Shown here in pieces: positions 42,677 through 54,006 of a DNA stretch of 64,000 nucleotides. The position numbers were made by a program, and so were the translations under genes. Source of the DNA: Scleroderma bovista (taxonomy: Eukaryota > Basidiomycota > Agaricomycetes > Boletales > Sclerodermataceae); assembly GCA_037178675.1 (NCBI GenBank), contig JAYMGJ010000522.1, positions 19,305-83,304 on the forward strand, in the 5' to 3' direction. Each line of letters opens with the position of its first letter. Position 1 is the first letter of the stretch. The notes beneath the pieces were generated by a model. It saw only the letters and a list, made by a program, of their open reading frames with translations. It was not told the origin of the DNA and did not search any database.

Positions 42677-44993
42677 CTACAATAGGGTTGATTCGTCTGC
42701 ATTCAGGATCAAAGTCGTAAATATTTCCACGAAGTTGTCAACGGAAATAACTCCATTCGAGTCAACGGTCAGACAAACAAACTCCACCTATGTAAGTGCA
42801 CATTACCTTCGTTGACTGTGTGCAGCATTTGGGAATCCCCCTCGAACGTGTTCATATCGGAAGATATGAGGCGTAAGCTTCCAATAGTACCTCGTATCTA
42901 GCACCCACCAGTCCAGTGCATGCACATGGGCCATATGAAGGGCGATACTCACCAGTGTTACAGGGCATCACTCCGGGAGTTACGATGATATTATCATCCC
43001 CTTCTATTCTCCGATGGGAATTGAACGTCGACGTCGCCTTGATTCTCCCGGATAAAGGTTCGAATGGCGCAGTACTATCAGTAGGTGTAATCGGCGCAAG
43101 TTTGAGCGGCTCCACTTCAAACGCATCCGATAATGTCAGATTGACATACACAGGAGCCTTTGGATCAGTGATATTAACACCAAACGCAACGTATGACAAG
43201 TTAAAAGCATTGGCGAGGGGCTTGAGCAAATTGATGATGTGAGATTTGGTTTCGTCCACAGAGTTTGGTTCGTAAGGGTGAGACAATCATGTATTCGAAT
43301 TGTAATAATGACACGCCTTTCGGTTGATATACGGTGGTTGATGACGGCCCAAGCTTGTTCAGGGAGTGCATTCACTTTGTTACCACCTTGTATCATGTCG
43401 ATCGCGTGTGTGGTACTGACACGAGTCTTGAAGCCAGTATTGGTGAATAACTGCTTTTCTGCCTGCGAAGCGCCTTATCAGAGTATTCTTCCATTCTGAG
43501 GCGCTTTGGGAGGCCCGGGGAATGTGCTGCCAGACACCGAACAAAATTGTACATGGGTGAACATCGAACTGCTGACTTGAACAATGGACGTTGAGAGGTC
43601 AAAAATTGGACGCACCAAGTGAGACTTGAAGGGATTCGCTTCCACGTTGACGAGGAGCTGTGCAAGAATACCAATGCTCTGGCAGAGCGCGAGCGTCAAT
43701 TGTTCATGTCTTAAGGAGTCTACCCACCGTATGGGGAGGAGGTAAACTAGAATGCCCGCCAGGGGACTTGACTTCTACCCAAACATCCATGCTCCCTTTC
43801 TCAGCAGTTCCCACTGTAGCAGTGATACGGCCGAATTGCTCTCCATAGCTCCCTGCAAAACACTGTTAGCTCCTAGTTGAAAGCATTCAGTAGCCGAAAA
43901 AACGTACATCCTTCATCAACCAAAATGGCATAGCCGTTTTCACCGAACATCTCTCTGAGTTCAATGGCCAACGTTTGCGCGCCCTGTATATATCAATATT
44001 AGTCTGACAGTATGCAGAAGTAGACTAATCTTACATGGACTCCGTCAGGCTCTTCATCAAATCCAAAGGCCAGAACTACTGTTCGAGTTGGCTTGTAGCC
44101 GTTTTCCAGCGTACTCTCTATAGCAGACCTGCGAACTGTCACGATACATGATCTACCATATCAAGAGACTTACATGATACCAATCAGACCGCTCTTGTCA
44201 TCAATACTTCCACTGAAGGAAGCATAAGATAAACATTCAAGTGAAGAAAGATATGATCATACTATCAAAGTACCCCGAGAAAGGCGAATGGGTCCATTGA
44301 TGAACTGTAGCGGGCTCTACAGGCACCACATCTATCAAAGAGGCTAGTCAGCATTATGCATGCAGGAATGAATGAACCTTAATGTGCGGTCAAAAGAAGC
44401 GGCTTCGACGCACTGTCCGACCCCTTCCAGACGAAGATGAGGCCATAGGTATTGACCTTGGTCAGCCCAAGCCCAGCATGCCTTTCCGCCAAAACAAACC
44501 AGACAATGAGATTGCCAGCCGGCGAGTCATCACGGCTACAAAAAGACATACACCAAGGGGAACGCAACGAGGAGGTAATCATGGAACGCCTGGAACCTTT
44601 TCCAGCGCGGATCTGTCCCCACTGGTCCGAAGTCATCATAGGAACAGTGCGCGTACTCGTTAGTGTATACACGCGCCAGCTGGGTCCAGCGCAGTAGGAC
44701 TCACGGAACCTGGACAGCCCCTGAGAGCCAGTCGATTGCCTTTAATTTGAATGAATCGGTGCTGTAGGTGTTACTCGGGCTATCCCAAAGCTCGTAATTT
44801 TTCTCTGGTATCAACTCAGAAACCTGAGTGCAGACATCGTTGATGAATCCGTGGTCGATGTGGTCGAAACTGCCAAGCCAGCAGACTCAGGATCATAATG
44901 AATACAACAAAGGTTGTCGTCTTCGAATTCCCCAAGTGGTGATTGGGCTGAAACTGGCTCGGGGAGGGACCCTGGCTTATCCTTGGTAGACAT
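42677..44993 (-). CDS. M20 metallocarboxypeptidase (Cps1/Gly-Xaa carboxypeptidase type)
   Basis: A zinc carboxypeptidase that in yeast works in the vacuole on small peptides. The ATG at 44993 gives a short N-terminus (MSTKDKPGSLPEP). A later exon reads DHIDHGFINDVCTQVSELI and PEKNYELWDSPSN, then AIDWLSGAVQVPTESYDD, YGLIFVWKGSDSASKPLLL and TAHQDVVPV (metal ligands H-x-D). The SIDDKSGLIG motif carries the bridging Asp, FGFDEEPDGVHGA the catalytic Glu-Glu, and KSPGGHSSLPPPHTSIG the dimerisation domain His. HRRIEGDDNIIVTPG and TPHIFRYEHVRGG follow. The last exon gives SVDNFVEIFTTLILNADES and the stop at 42677. A hydrophobic run (VFIMILSLLAW) at about 44870-44910, expected as the N-terminal membrane anchor, is in a different frame from its neighbours. 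Exon joints there are unresolved, so a small frameshift cannot be excluded. Confidence 0.83.
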
Positions 44994-44995
44994 GC

Positions 44996-45294
44996 TTAAA
45001 GGTGGTGAGATTCGTGAACCGCTTTACTTACGTCGTTGAAAATCGTACTAATCTACAAAACATAGCTGAGCAAAGTATATTCAAAAACTCAGGAAGCCCA
45101 TGGCGTCATTCGACGCCTTGTAAATTTCGGAGGAATTCAGCGACTTACGTTGATCTTCTGCTGGTCTGTTGTCTCCTTGTAGAAGTGAGCTCGAAGTCCG
45201 CAAAGATTGTCGCAAGATTGTCGCCGTTATCATCCCGAATCCCGAGCGCAGCTTTGACAATCGGGTCCAAGCTGTAAGGATGTTCATCGATCAT
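44996..45294 (-). pseudogene. small unrecognised gene directly upstream of the M20 peptidase, frameshifted by an 11-bp tandem duplication
   Basis: ATG 45294 opens MIDEHPYSLDPIVKAALG and IRDDNGDNL. An 11-bp unit is then present twice (45203-45213 and 45214-45224), shifting the frame. Counting the unit once, the reading continues GLRAHFYKETTDQQKIN to a perfect GTAAGT donor, and after a TTTGTAG acceptor reads ISTIFNDVSKAVHESHHL and TAA at 44996-44998. The stop lies just two bases before the peptidase ATG on the same strand. Coherent helix-like sequence and consensus splice sites argue for a real gene of about 65 residues. The duplication could be an allele-specific mutation or an assembly error. 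No family recognised. Confidence 0.4.
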
Positions 45295-45447
45295 CCGCCG
45301 TCGGTGTTTGCACCCAGCATATGGTGGGGAGTGAGACTGAGATGAGAAAACAGAACCCAAGTGGAGATCGCTCGTCACAAGCAACAAATATAGGCCGGGC
45401 GTTCCACTGGAGTCAAGTTGCAGGTCGTCTTCCCTTAACGCTCCAAA

Positions 45448-46051
45448 ATGCAATCCCAATACGCTGCCGCAGCCAACGTTCCACTCATCAAATCCCCCGC
45501 TCTGCGAGTACCTCGACCCGTACGTCTGCACTGATCGCAGCCGCACCCCCCAGATTTCCACTGATCTCCACGATTCATGTAGGTCACACTACCACCCGAT
45601 ATCCATCCGCTCCCAGACAGCGTCACGCCATATGTGAGTTACACTACCTACGTACCCATCCCAGACGCGCCTGAAATTTATCCCCACATTCGAGTTTGTT
45701 TATCCGTTCACGCTTGAGCCGCACGTCCTCAGGCTCGAGTCGTCCCGGAGGAACACCCACGCAGCACACACAGCTCGGCGAGATGCACTCCTTCGGGCAC
45801 GCGAAGACGAGAAGGAGAAAAGGCGGCGCGAGGCCCTTAGGAGGGTCGCACCAGGATTCGAGGGGGACGGCTCGGTGCTCATGCCCGATCGCGTCGGCTC
45901 TGAATACACAGGCAGCGCTGGAAGCGACACAGAGAGGGTGCAGCGTTGGGGTCCGAGTAGTCCACCGAATGTTCATGTCGACGGAATGAACGACTTGGCA
46001 AATCAACTTGCTAGACTGGAGACTACACAGCAAAAAGCCCCGAGGTCGTAG
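45448..46051 (+). CDS. small Arg/Glu-rich protein of unknown function
   Basis: Three exons join cleanly in phase 0. The first is MQSQYAAAANVPLIKSPA ... VPRP (donor GTACGT). The second is VTLPPDIHPLPDSVTPY (donor GTGAGT). The third starts TRLKFIPTFEFVYPFTLEP and HVLRLESSRRN, followed by a charged helix (RREALRRVAPGFEG after a KEKRRR run) and ending LANQLARLETTQQKAPRS at 46051. The Pro-rich start followed by a conserved-looking aromatic strand and a basic coiled-coil-like helix suggests a small adaptor. I cannot assign a family. It is transcribed divergently from the small gene at 44996-45294 (153 bp between ATGs) and converges on the coiled-coil gene with 72 bp between stops. Confidence 0.65.
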
Positions 46052-46123
46052 CGATATTCCGGCCTCACGTTGTTCTTCTAGTCGTACACTGTATCATTAT
46101 TAGTAGGTACGAAATTACCTACA

Positions 46124-48332
46124 CTATCTACCCTCGGACGTCGTTCGCGCACCACTCTCCCCATTTGCCACCTTGGATATAGCTGGCCTTCCCAGTCTCA
46201 TCAACTGAGCAGTTACAGATGTTGGAACCCCCACAGAACCGGAACTAGAGCTTGCAGTATGAGTTGGCCGTTGTATAGGCGATGGTAACATCCCAGAACC
46301 CGACTGGTTGCCCGAGAAGACCGACGATGCTGAAGAAGGTAAGAAAGCTGTCCCAGGACCGCTGGTACTAGGTGGGAGTGGACTTCCGACCACAGGGGAC
46401 GAAGGGCCAAATGCGCTCTGTCCCGAACCCACAGAGAACGCACCACTGGAGACGTTTGGTGTCGGACTTGATAGTGGAAAGGATGAACGGAAGCTGCGGG
46501 TTGGCTCGAAAGGAGCAGCGCTACTGGACAGGGTAGATGTGACTGTAGCACTTGTGGACCGCGACAGGGAAGACGACGACGAAGATGCAAGGTTGAATAC
46601 CATGTTGTTTGAGTGGCCCATTCCAGAACTCATGGGTGCTGTCGAGTGGGACAACGATGCAGTGGGTGTGTGCATCAAACCCCCAGCAGCACCGAACCCA
46701 GATGATACACCGTCTGTTCCTTGACGGTACGTCGACTGCGACCGTGGTTGGTGGCGAGAGGCCTGAATGGGCAGATTAACTTGTGCTGGCGGTAACTGAC
46801 CTGGAGGTCTCTGAACCGCATTTGGACCCGGCCATTCAATCGTGCCTGCATATGACTGTCTCCGTCGCTGTGACTTACCCATCGGCGATTCCCCAATCGC
46901 ACCTCCATCTTGTTGAAGCCTTCTTCCCTGCTCCGTAAGCTCAATCTTGCGCTCGATTTCTGCTAGCTGTGCCTCGAGGTCCGAAATAACGGACCCCTCC
47001 AGCCTCTCCTTCTTCATGCCCAGCCGTTCAAGCTTCTGCGTCAAATTCGCACATTCGGCCTTTGTACTCTCCTTTCGTTTCCTCACCTCCTCGTCTTTTC
47101 TTTCCTTTTCCGCTCTGACACCATCCGCCTCCTCCCGTATCCGCCTTAGCTCCTCCTCCGCGGACGCCTCTCGCTCTCGCAGGGCTGGCACCGCCCTTTC
47201 ATTGCGCTCCGTGTCTCGCTCGATCTCCTCCCTACCCTCGTTCGCCCGCTTTACTGCATCGTCTAACGCCCGGACACGCTGTCTCGCCTTGCCCTCGGCA
47301 ACCACCGCCTTCTCTGATGCGCGCCGGAGGACATCTATTTCGCTCCGGAGCGTTGTAGTCGTTTTCTGAGCATCCCGCCGTGTAGATTTAAGCGAGGACT
47401 GGAGTGTTGCTTGTTCCTCGTTCAATGCTAAGAGTGTGGATGAGAGCATGCGGAGTCTATCTTCATGTGTTTGTACAATTGTTGTGTGTGACGGTGTTGG
47501 GCTGGGTGAGGGAGAGTGGGACCTAGTGGTCAAGGGCGTCGTTGAAGCAGAGGAAACCGAGAGCAAAGGAGAGGACTCCTGAATCGGAAGCGCACCGACG
47601 ATGGGTGGTGTTTCGAATGCCATCAAGTCTGTGGCTGTCGTGGACGCCGCCGCCGCAGTGGTGTTGATAGACCTCTCAACGGCAACATGGCCATTTTCTC
47701 CATTTTCTCCATCGACTTCGGTACCACCTACTTCTGTAATGCATATACGGACCCACAAGTCAAAGGTCCACTATCTGCGATAAAAAACCAGCGGACTTAC
47801 CTTCGCTAGTGACGACCATTTGCCTGCACACCACGCCTCCACCAACGAGTGCAATGTCGATATCATATTGTCGTCCGGGATAGAGACCATGGATTAGCAC
47901 GATCGCCTCGTCTGCGGATTCATGCATGCGCATGATGAAGCGTTGCCAGGTGGAACCATTCACGACGACACTCAGATCCGTGTCGGCGAGGACTGGCCTG
48001 CGGATATCGACAGCAGAAACAGCGGACGGTGTGGCAGAGGGGGCCGCCGAAGACGACACCGACGTGGATGGATCGCGATCATGGATCAACTCGGCCTCTC
48101 TGCCGTCAGTGGAAGTAGAGGTCGCAGCAGCAGCAGCGCGGCTATCGAGAGCGGAGGAGAGGATGAATGTCGCAGAAACAGACGTAATTTCGCGCACGGC
48201 AAGCGTCCAGTGGGGTGTCCACGGACGGATCGCGTGCCACACCGAAGATGGCCCTGGCCCTGCTGGCGGAGTCGCAGATGCAGACGTCGACACCGACGTA
48301 GATGTGTCTGCGTGAACTTGAATCTCGCGCAT
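46124..48332 (-). CDS. coiled-coil protein with beta-sandwich-like N-terminus and Ser/Pro-rich tail
   Basis: ATG 48332 (MREIQVHADTSTS) opens a two-exon frame joined by an intron at about 47700-47800. The N-terminal 190 residues contain WTPHWTLAVREITSVSATFI and STWQRFIMRMHESADEAIVL, then HGLYPGRQYDIDIALVGGG, which look like a fibronectin-type or similar beta fold. The second exon has Ser/Thr linkers, then a long charged coiled coil (about 47430-46930: RMLSSTLLALNEEQATLQ, EEELRRIREEADGVRAEKE). A Ser/Gly/Pro-rich disordered tail ends at 46124. This arrangement resembles the fungal AcrB-type ubiquitin-network proteins, but the match is from memory and weak. No enzymatic motif seen. The gene is intact. 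Confidence 0.7.
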
Positions 48333-48539
48333 GTCTATTGTTTTGTAGTTTTACCAGCGATGATGGAAGCTGTCTTTGGATCGATGATAGCTCGGATGAA
48401 CGAGTCCTTGAGCATGGATTAGCAGGATATACACTTGGATGCAGACCACGATGGCTGACTGTTTTTGCCTGGGCGCAGGGCTGCCGTGTGTCGCAGTCGC
48501 AGTCATCGAACGATGAGTCGACGTGCAAGCTCATGTCTG

Positions 48540-49145
48540 CCAGCCAGCACACGCCACCGTCCAATCACAAAACTCATCACCATCCACATACATACCACCG
48601 AGCGTCTGAGGCTCTAATAATAAAACATGCATTGGAGATGGCATAGCTGCCAATGCCGACAGAGATGGGTTTTATGTCCCCGCACAACATCATACAAGGT
48701 GATCCTAGAAGCAAAACTATCCCCCGCATAGCATGTAGCGCCGCTCGAGATCCCGAGAACCATCCAAGACAACTTGAACGGTTGCAATGGAAAAGATGGT
48801 GATATATCTACTTCCACTAAATGAACCGTACCCAAGTCGGAGCGCTGGCACTGCCTACTGGTGCGTCCGCCGCTAATGGGCCCCATATACGGTCGTACAT
48901 CCACCAGCAAGGGCTGGCCGCTGGGCCAAAGCAAGCAGGATCCATCGCTCGAATCAGAATACAATTCTGAGGATGCTTACCTGACTCCGGATGAACAGTC
49001 TACTTACACCGTGCCGATGTCCGTTCAGAATGTTCGAATATCTCTTTCCAAGCAGTATATCCCTGCCAGACTGTACAAAGACACTGTGACTGGTACCCAG
49101 ATACGCACCTGAATCTGGTTTCGCAAACATCAAGCATGTCCCCAG
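48540..49145 (+). repeat. decayed copy of the 3' flank of the sugar-transporter gene (segment A')
   Basis: Aligns in the same orientation with about 58080-58710. Shared words include GAGGCTCTAATAATA, ATGCATTGGAGA, CAAGGTGATCCTAGAAGCAA, CTACTTCCACTAAATGAAC and CAGATACGCACCTGA. It is followed directly by a fragment of the transporter coding region, with about 400 bp of the original 3' end missing. Confidence 0.85.
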
Positions 49146-49199
49146 GGCTGCCACGTTATACGTTTTGCCGCAAGTAAAGGTGTGAAGATCAGTCAAGAG

Positions 49200-49480
49200 G
49201 TTCGAGTGCAGAAAATAAAGTGGATAATAGCAGCAAAGTTGAATGCAGCGAAGATGAAGTACGTCTTCCATGCAAGGTGTGACAGCGCTGGCGGGACTGC
49301 CCACGCGAGCGCGAAGTTGAACACCCAGTTGGTGGCCGGTGGGAGCGAGACGGCCTTGCCACGGACGCGCATGGGGAAGATTTCGGCGGGGTATATCCAC
49401 GAGACTGGACCCATCATGACAGCGAACGAGCAGACAAACAAGTAATAGGTACGAGCAGACGATGATGGCCTTGATTATGA
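49200..49480 (-). pseudogene. truncated sugar-transporter fragment (segment B')
   Basis: On the minus strand the reading from about 49441 gives MFVCSFAVMMGPVSWIYPAE, IFPMRVRGKAVSLPPATNW and HFIFCTRTS before a stop. This corresponds to transmembrane helices 10-12 of the intact transporter at 58948-60868. Upstream exons are absent and the C-terminal tail is replaced by unrelated sequence at about 49205. An 8-bp insertion near 49441 interrupts the frame relative to the intact gene. It is a dead remnant. Confidence 0.85.
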
Positions 49481-50110
49481 CGGAGCCAGACTTTGGCAAG
49501 TTGAATATGTATCTTCCCCCGCTTCCCATTGCCACTGGTCGATCTCATCGTCAAGAAAGAGGGTGTCGTGATTTGCAGGATAATGATATGGGTCACGAGT
49601 GATGGAAGTCAGTCCCTCTTCGATCACCCTATCCTGACCAACTTTGACCTGCTTCTGCACTAGTGACCAATGTGATCCGTTGCAGCAGCCGACTCTTTTC
49701 CTTTTCCCTTGGTTGATGACACCGTGCGTGAAGGTCTGTTCGGTGGACGACGTAGATTGTACGGAACAGTTATCTGGCAGGATCAAAGACATAGGTTATC
49801 AGCTTTCGTAGATGAGCGAGTGTATAGTTCAGAGGAACCTGAACTACGCGGTACGCGCCATCCCGTTTTGAATCCCGCCTGTCAGCACAGGGGTGTATGA
49901 GTTGAAAGCGGAGTGGAAGATGTTTCGCGAATGAAGTCGGAGGCGGGAGGTATCGTGTCTGAGCCTACGGATGCGACCGAACGGGTTAGTTGGAGGGTCC
50001 GCAAGTACAGTGCAAGCGGGTGTCCTTGGAGTTGCCAGCGACGATGTTGACGCACATGGCGAGGTGGGAGACAGATGGCGATGTTTGTGTCCACGCGCGA
50101 CTTTATGTTG
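49481..50110 (-). pseudogene. remnant of a pRiA4b ORF3-like (TnpR-like) domain gene, copy 1 (segment C')
   Basis: Minus-strand pieces read RDSKRDG, YRVVQVPLNYTLAHLRKLIAY and later LTSITRDPYHYPANHDTLF and DDEIDQWQWEAGEDT, in different frames. They resemble the start and middle of plasmid pRiA4b ORF3-like domains, common in agaric genomes. Part (about 49690-50050) is near-identical to 54660-55010. No continuous frame survives. The family call is from memory and moderate. Confidence 0.5.
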
Positions 50111-50119
50111 ATACGGCAT

Positions 50120-50580
50120 TATTTACCCCGAAGGTGCAATTTACTATCAAAACGAAGTCGGTCGAGTCCAAGACGCGACGGTCGACGAGGATTCACAAGG
50201 GGGTGGTCCTCTGGCTGTGCGAATTCGTGTCAAGGGCGTCCAAGCAGAAGATCACATCTGTGGATCATTTTACAGGATCGATAGTTCCCGACTGATCCCT
50301 TGGGTGGGACTAGCGATCGAAGTTCAATATTTGTGTTTTTGCCTCGTGGGTGAGTCCATCGCATGCAAGTCCCTCTCTTCTGATAAGTTGGGCGCGGTTG
50401 CCTGCTAACTGTCGCGCCAGACTCTTTGTTTACAAGGCACGATTACTAACAGTGTGGCAGGGACCTTACTATCTGAGAGGGCTTTGGCACCTTTCACGTT
50501 ACAGAAAATGCTGGATCTTACTTCAAACGTTGTTGGTATGTGAAGAAGTTTTACTCGTTTAACACTCAAACCACATGTCA
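50120..50580 (+). pseudogene. internally deleted fragment of the WW-start membrane gene (segment D')
   Basis: Starts with the same word as the intact gene at about 55980 (AAGGTGCAATTTACTATCAAA) and reads EGAIYYQNEVG. It then jumps to sequence matching the VKGVQADDH region (about 56317) and the QQMLDLTSN region (about 56700) of the intact gene, with large internal deletions. No ATG, and the frame is broken. Confidence 0.8.
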
Positions 50581-50707
50581 GACTCTGCAAGTAAAGACCA
50601 CACTATACAGGGATCCAGTTTGTATGCAGCAGGTGGGTTGGTACAATAGTTCAAGGCTCTAGTAGCACTGCTTAGCAAACGTAAGGGTCTACAGGTGAGT
50701 GGATGTT

Positions 50708-52528
50708 TCACCACAGTTTGATGCCCCACCCCATCAAGGTGAATAACACAGGAATTACCTCAGCACTGAGGAATGCAATTCCCGAATACACCACTACTTT
50801 GGTGAGGACTGGAGATTCGTGAGCACCCACTCACTGCGCAAAAACGAAAGGATAAGCAACGTACCATCTGCGTCGTAGTGCTTGACTTCCGTTCCTGGCT
50901 GAGCAGTTCCAGTTTCGAGCTCTTTTTCTTGGATAAAGAGGGACTCAGAAAGATAAATTGTTTCGTTATCACGGGTATTGGATTTCACACCGCGTCCCCT
51001 CTTCTTGACCCCGCTTTTTGCGTCTTCACTATTGATATCACTAGTGCTGGGAAGGTCTATCACACTAGGAATGGGATGTAAGCTGTTCTCAACTGGCACA
51101 TGGGTGTAGTGCGTTGCAGGAGTGTAGAACCGTCGGTGAGGAAGGTCGAAGCAGAGGGCCAGAGCTCGGAAAACCGGAGGAAGGACAAGATGCAGAACAG
51201 CTTTGGCGAGAAGGCGCCAGGCGAAGATGATGAGGATGCCTGTAGAGTGTTAGCGCACGAATAAATGTCGCGAACGGACATTTGAGACGAACCTATGATA
51301 ACTTTAGCTCCTGCAAAGCTGAACCAGCGCAGTTTCTCCGCTAACGTCCACACGTCTCCCTGTCCACCAGGCATGACTGCCTGCAACAGTTGGCGGTCGA
51401 TTCCTGCATATGCAGTATGCCACCGTGCGACAAAACCACCAAGTATGACGGAGACGAACGCGATGGCGTCCTCGAAACACGGACAATCATCCACCGGCTG
51501 AGGATGGAAATGCACCAGAAGGAGACATACAGGAGTTACGATATATGGTACTGCAAAATACGTCAATGGACATCGCACAGCTTGAAACACTTCTTACCCA
51601 TCAAGTCGCTCACTAGCCAATGGTCCAGTGTGTCCCACGTCATAGTGTATACGACCCATATTCCGGCACCGAGAGCTACACCTGCGGTGCAGTCGACGAT
51701 GGAGTGCATACCTGTATACAGCCTCCCGAAGACAATACTGACAACGTAAACGAGCAGAATGGCACAAGACGTATGATAGGTGACGCTGGACATTGCTGAA
51801 TGTTCTGAATATGCACGATGGATGTGGCCAAAAATGAATAGTGCCATGGATACACTGTGAGTTGAGTGAGTTGAGGGAAACCCATACTCGAGATGGTGGG
51901 TGCCGATAGCTATAGTGTGATGTCACGAAAAAGAATACAAGTAATAGGTCAAGACTCACTCAACCGGGTTACCGGGGGTGCAAAAGGGCGCGGCGAGCAT
52001 ACAAGGTCTTTTATGAATGATGAAAGATATGCACCGGATGCGAGGACGAACACTAAGCTGGTGATCAAAGTCAGCTGTGAGGCAAGTGGTCCGAAGTTAA
52101 GAACGTCGGACACGACTCACCCTAGCCCCAGTTCAAAATATCCGAAGAAAAACAATATAGGCAGTACAATTAGGAAGAAAGTATGAGTTCCAAGTGAAGA
52201 CGTGTAAAGGAAATAAATGTCCAGCCAAGGACGCCTGACACGACGCTAAGGTCGCGTGAAGTCAATGCGGATATCAAATAGGCCTGACGGCACTGACCTG
52301 CACTTCAGCCAGGAGAAGACTTTCGCGTTCGACAGCCTTTAGAACCATATTACGAATGCCGGATCTCCACCAGGGTAGAATGGCATCGTAAACGTCCCGG
52401 GGCAGTTGACCTGGACTCTGGCGAGGCGACCCCGACATCGGGGTATCGACGCCGGAAGCTGGTTTTATGCCTGCTTGTTGGAGACGAGACACATTGTGAT
52501 TACTCGACGAAAGCGTGGTGGATCCCAT
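50708..52528 (-). CDS. LCB3: sphingoid-base/dihydrosphingosine-1-phosphate phosphatase (PAP2 family, Lcb3/Ysr3 type)
   Basis: Dephosphorylates long-chain base phosphates at the ER membrane. ATG 52528 gives MGSTTLSSSNHNVSRLQQ, then LPRDVYDAILPWWRSGIRNM. Later exons encode RPWLDIYFLYTSSLGTHTFF, the PAP2 motif 1 region LVCSPRPFAPPVTRL (KxxxxxxRP-like, about 51970-52010), motif 2 GFPSTHSTNSVSMALFIFG (PSxH) and motif 3 FGRLYTGMHSIVDCTAGV (SRx5Hx3D-like with His and Asp, about 51700). The remainder has several membrane helices, a variable loop (SDINSEDAKSGVKKRGRG) and the final exon VLTKVVVYSGIAFLSAEV, stopping at 50708. The gene sits alone between decayed duplicated fragments. Together with the delta-4 desaturase at 22.8 kb it is the second sphingolipid gene in the window. 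Confidence 0.87.
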
Positions 52529-53199
52529 AGGACTGTGACACAGTATTAGGTTGGTCGTTGTCGTCAAGTCGTGAATGGGGTGAGGGCGTGGAGCTAGGAT
52601 TTCAGAATTGTTCCGAGGGGTATTTGGACCCGGGGAGCAAGTGTGTCAGAATGGCATGAAACGCACGCAGCTTTCATGCCAATCTGACACACTTGCTCGC
52701 AGTGCGGTTCGTCGCGACGGTATCATATAGTACACTGACAGTGCCAATGTTTGAACAGCCTTGTAGCAGCTAAACGGCAGTTTCCTTATCCCTGGATGGT
52801 GCGGACGCACATCGATATCACTGGCAGGTCGTAGTAACCTGGCTATATTTCGGTCCATGGCTGTCGACTCTCCGAGTCATCCACACTGAGTGGGTGACCA
52901 CTTTCGGAGTCAGGATTGACCGGCAAGTTGCGCGAGCTCAGGTATGTACCGACTCGAGTCATCCTACGTGTACTGATCATGACTCTAGTGGCCGTCGCCC
53001 CCGAGCAGAGTAACGCCCACTGTACCATGGAATAGTATAAATGAACTATGGCAGGAAGTGGCAGGAAGTGGCATAGGGGTTCTTTGCTTGCCCTCTGAGT
53101 CTAGCTAAGCGTCGTCCCGCGGACGTATTCTTCGCACACACCCCCTACACAGCACGTCATCTATTCTGCTCTGAAACCAATGACTGATGTGTTTCATAG
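52529..53199. other. intergenic region between phosphatase and F-box gene
   Basis: Contains the strong hairpin at 52636-52697 and otherwise no recognised coding sequence. Both neighbouring genes are transcribed away from it, so it is a divergent promoter region. Confidence 0.5.
52636..52697. repeat. 26-bp stem, 10-nt loop perfect hairpin
   Basis: Arms 52636-52661 and 52672-52697 are inverted complements with one mismatch in 26 positions, separated by 10 bases (CGCACGCAGC). The left arm starts AGCAAGTGTGTCAGA. Position is 108 bp upstream of the phosphatase start. Confidence 0.92.
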
Positions 53200-53966
53200 A
53201 TGGATTATCGTACTAGAGATTTGTCTGCCGCTAATTCCATCGACGAGCCGGAAAACAACCAGCTTTGCGTCCAGGTAAGCCATATGTGTGGCCTCAACCG
53301 CGTTCAGTTCAAATAATCGACCATGTCATCCAGACCAGACGTAGACGTGGCAGGAAACATTCGAGAAGCAGTCCTTATCCAAAGTGGTCGTTTGACAATG
53401 AACTCGACAAGCACACTCCCGCCCTCCTTGACCGCCTTGCCCTGGTGCAGTCATTTCTGTCTCGTTGCTCGAGGCCACAACCCCAACTTTCGCCCATTTC
53501 GCGTCTTCCGAGCGAGCTTCTGGCATCGATCTTCCTCCATGCTATCCAAGCACCCCCCGTAAACAACGTGCTGCCGTCTCAGTTCGTTATTGCCAGCGTC
53601 TGCAAAGCCTGGCGGACGGTCGCTTTCTCCACCCCAGAATATTGGAGCATTCTTTATGTATCTCCATTGATGCCTGTGGGCATTTACCAGACCTTTTTGA
53701 CTAGGTCATCCCCTTTCCCTCTATCTGTCGAATTCTTCCTGTGGCGTTCTTTCAAACGCAAGCAGTATGTCAGCTCTAATGAACCGATCCTCGAGCGACT
53801 ACTGGACATACTCAAATCTGAAACACATCGCTTGCGGTCGCTGACAATACAGGCCTCAAATTGTTCGTGGTCTGCTGGAGATTTGGTGCGAGGCTGGGTG
53901 AATGAATACTTTGTTGATCCTCCAGAACCAGATTCTCCGCAATCGTCTGACTTGAGCGACTGGTAG
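53200..53966 (+). CDS. F-box-like protein (short)
   Basis: ATG 53200 gives MDYRTRDLSAANSIDEPEN and, across a GTAAGC...TCCAG intron (phase 0), TRRRRGRKHSRSSPYPKWS. A helical linker typical of agaric F-box proteins (LDRLALVQSFLSRCSRPQP) precedes the F-box: ISRLPSELLASIFLHAIQ ... FVIASVCKAWRTVAFSTPEY. F-box proteins recruit substrates to SCF ubiquitin ligases. The reading then runs through FLTRSSPFPLSVEFFLWRSF and ends at 53966, much shorter (about 240 aa) than usual full-length members (400-600 aa with leucine-rich repeats). The C-terminal half seems lost or was never present. Confidence 0.78.
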
Positions 53967-54006
53967 CTACAACTGTAGGGCCTCCTAGTTCAATCACATT
54001 GTCGCA

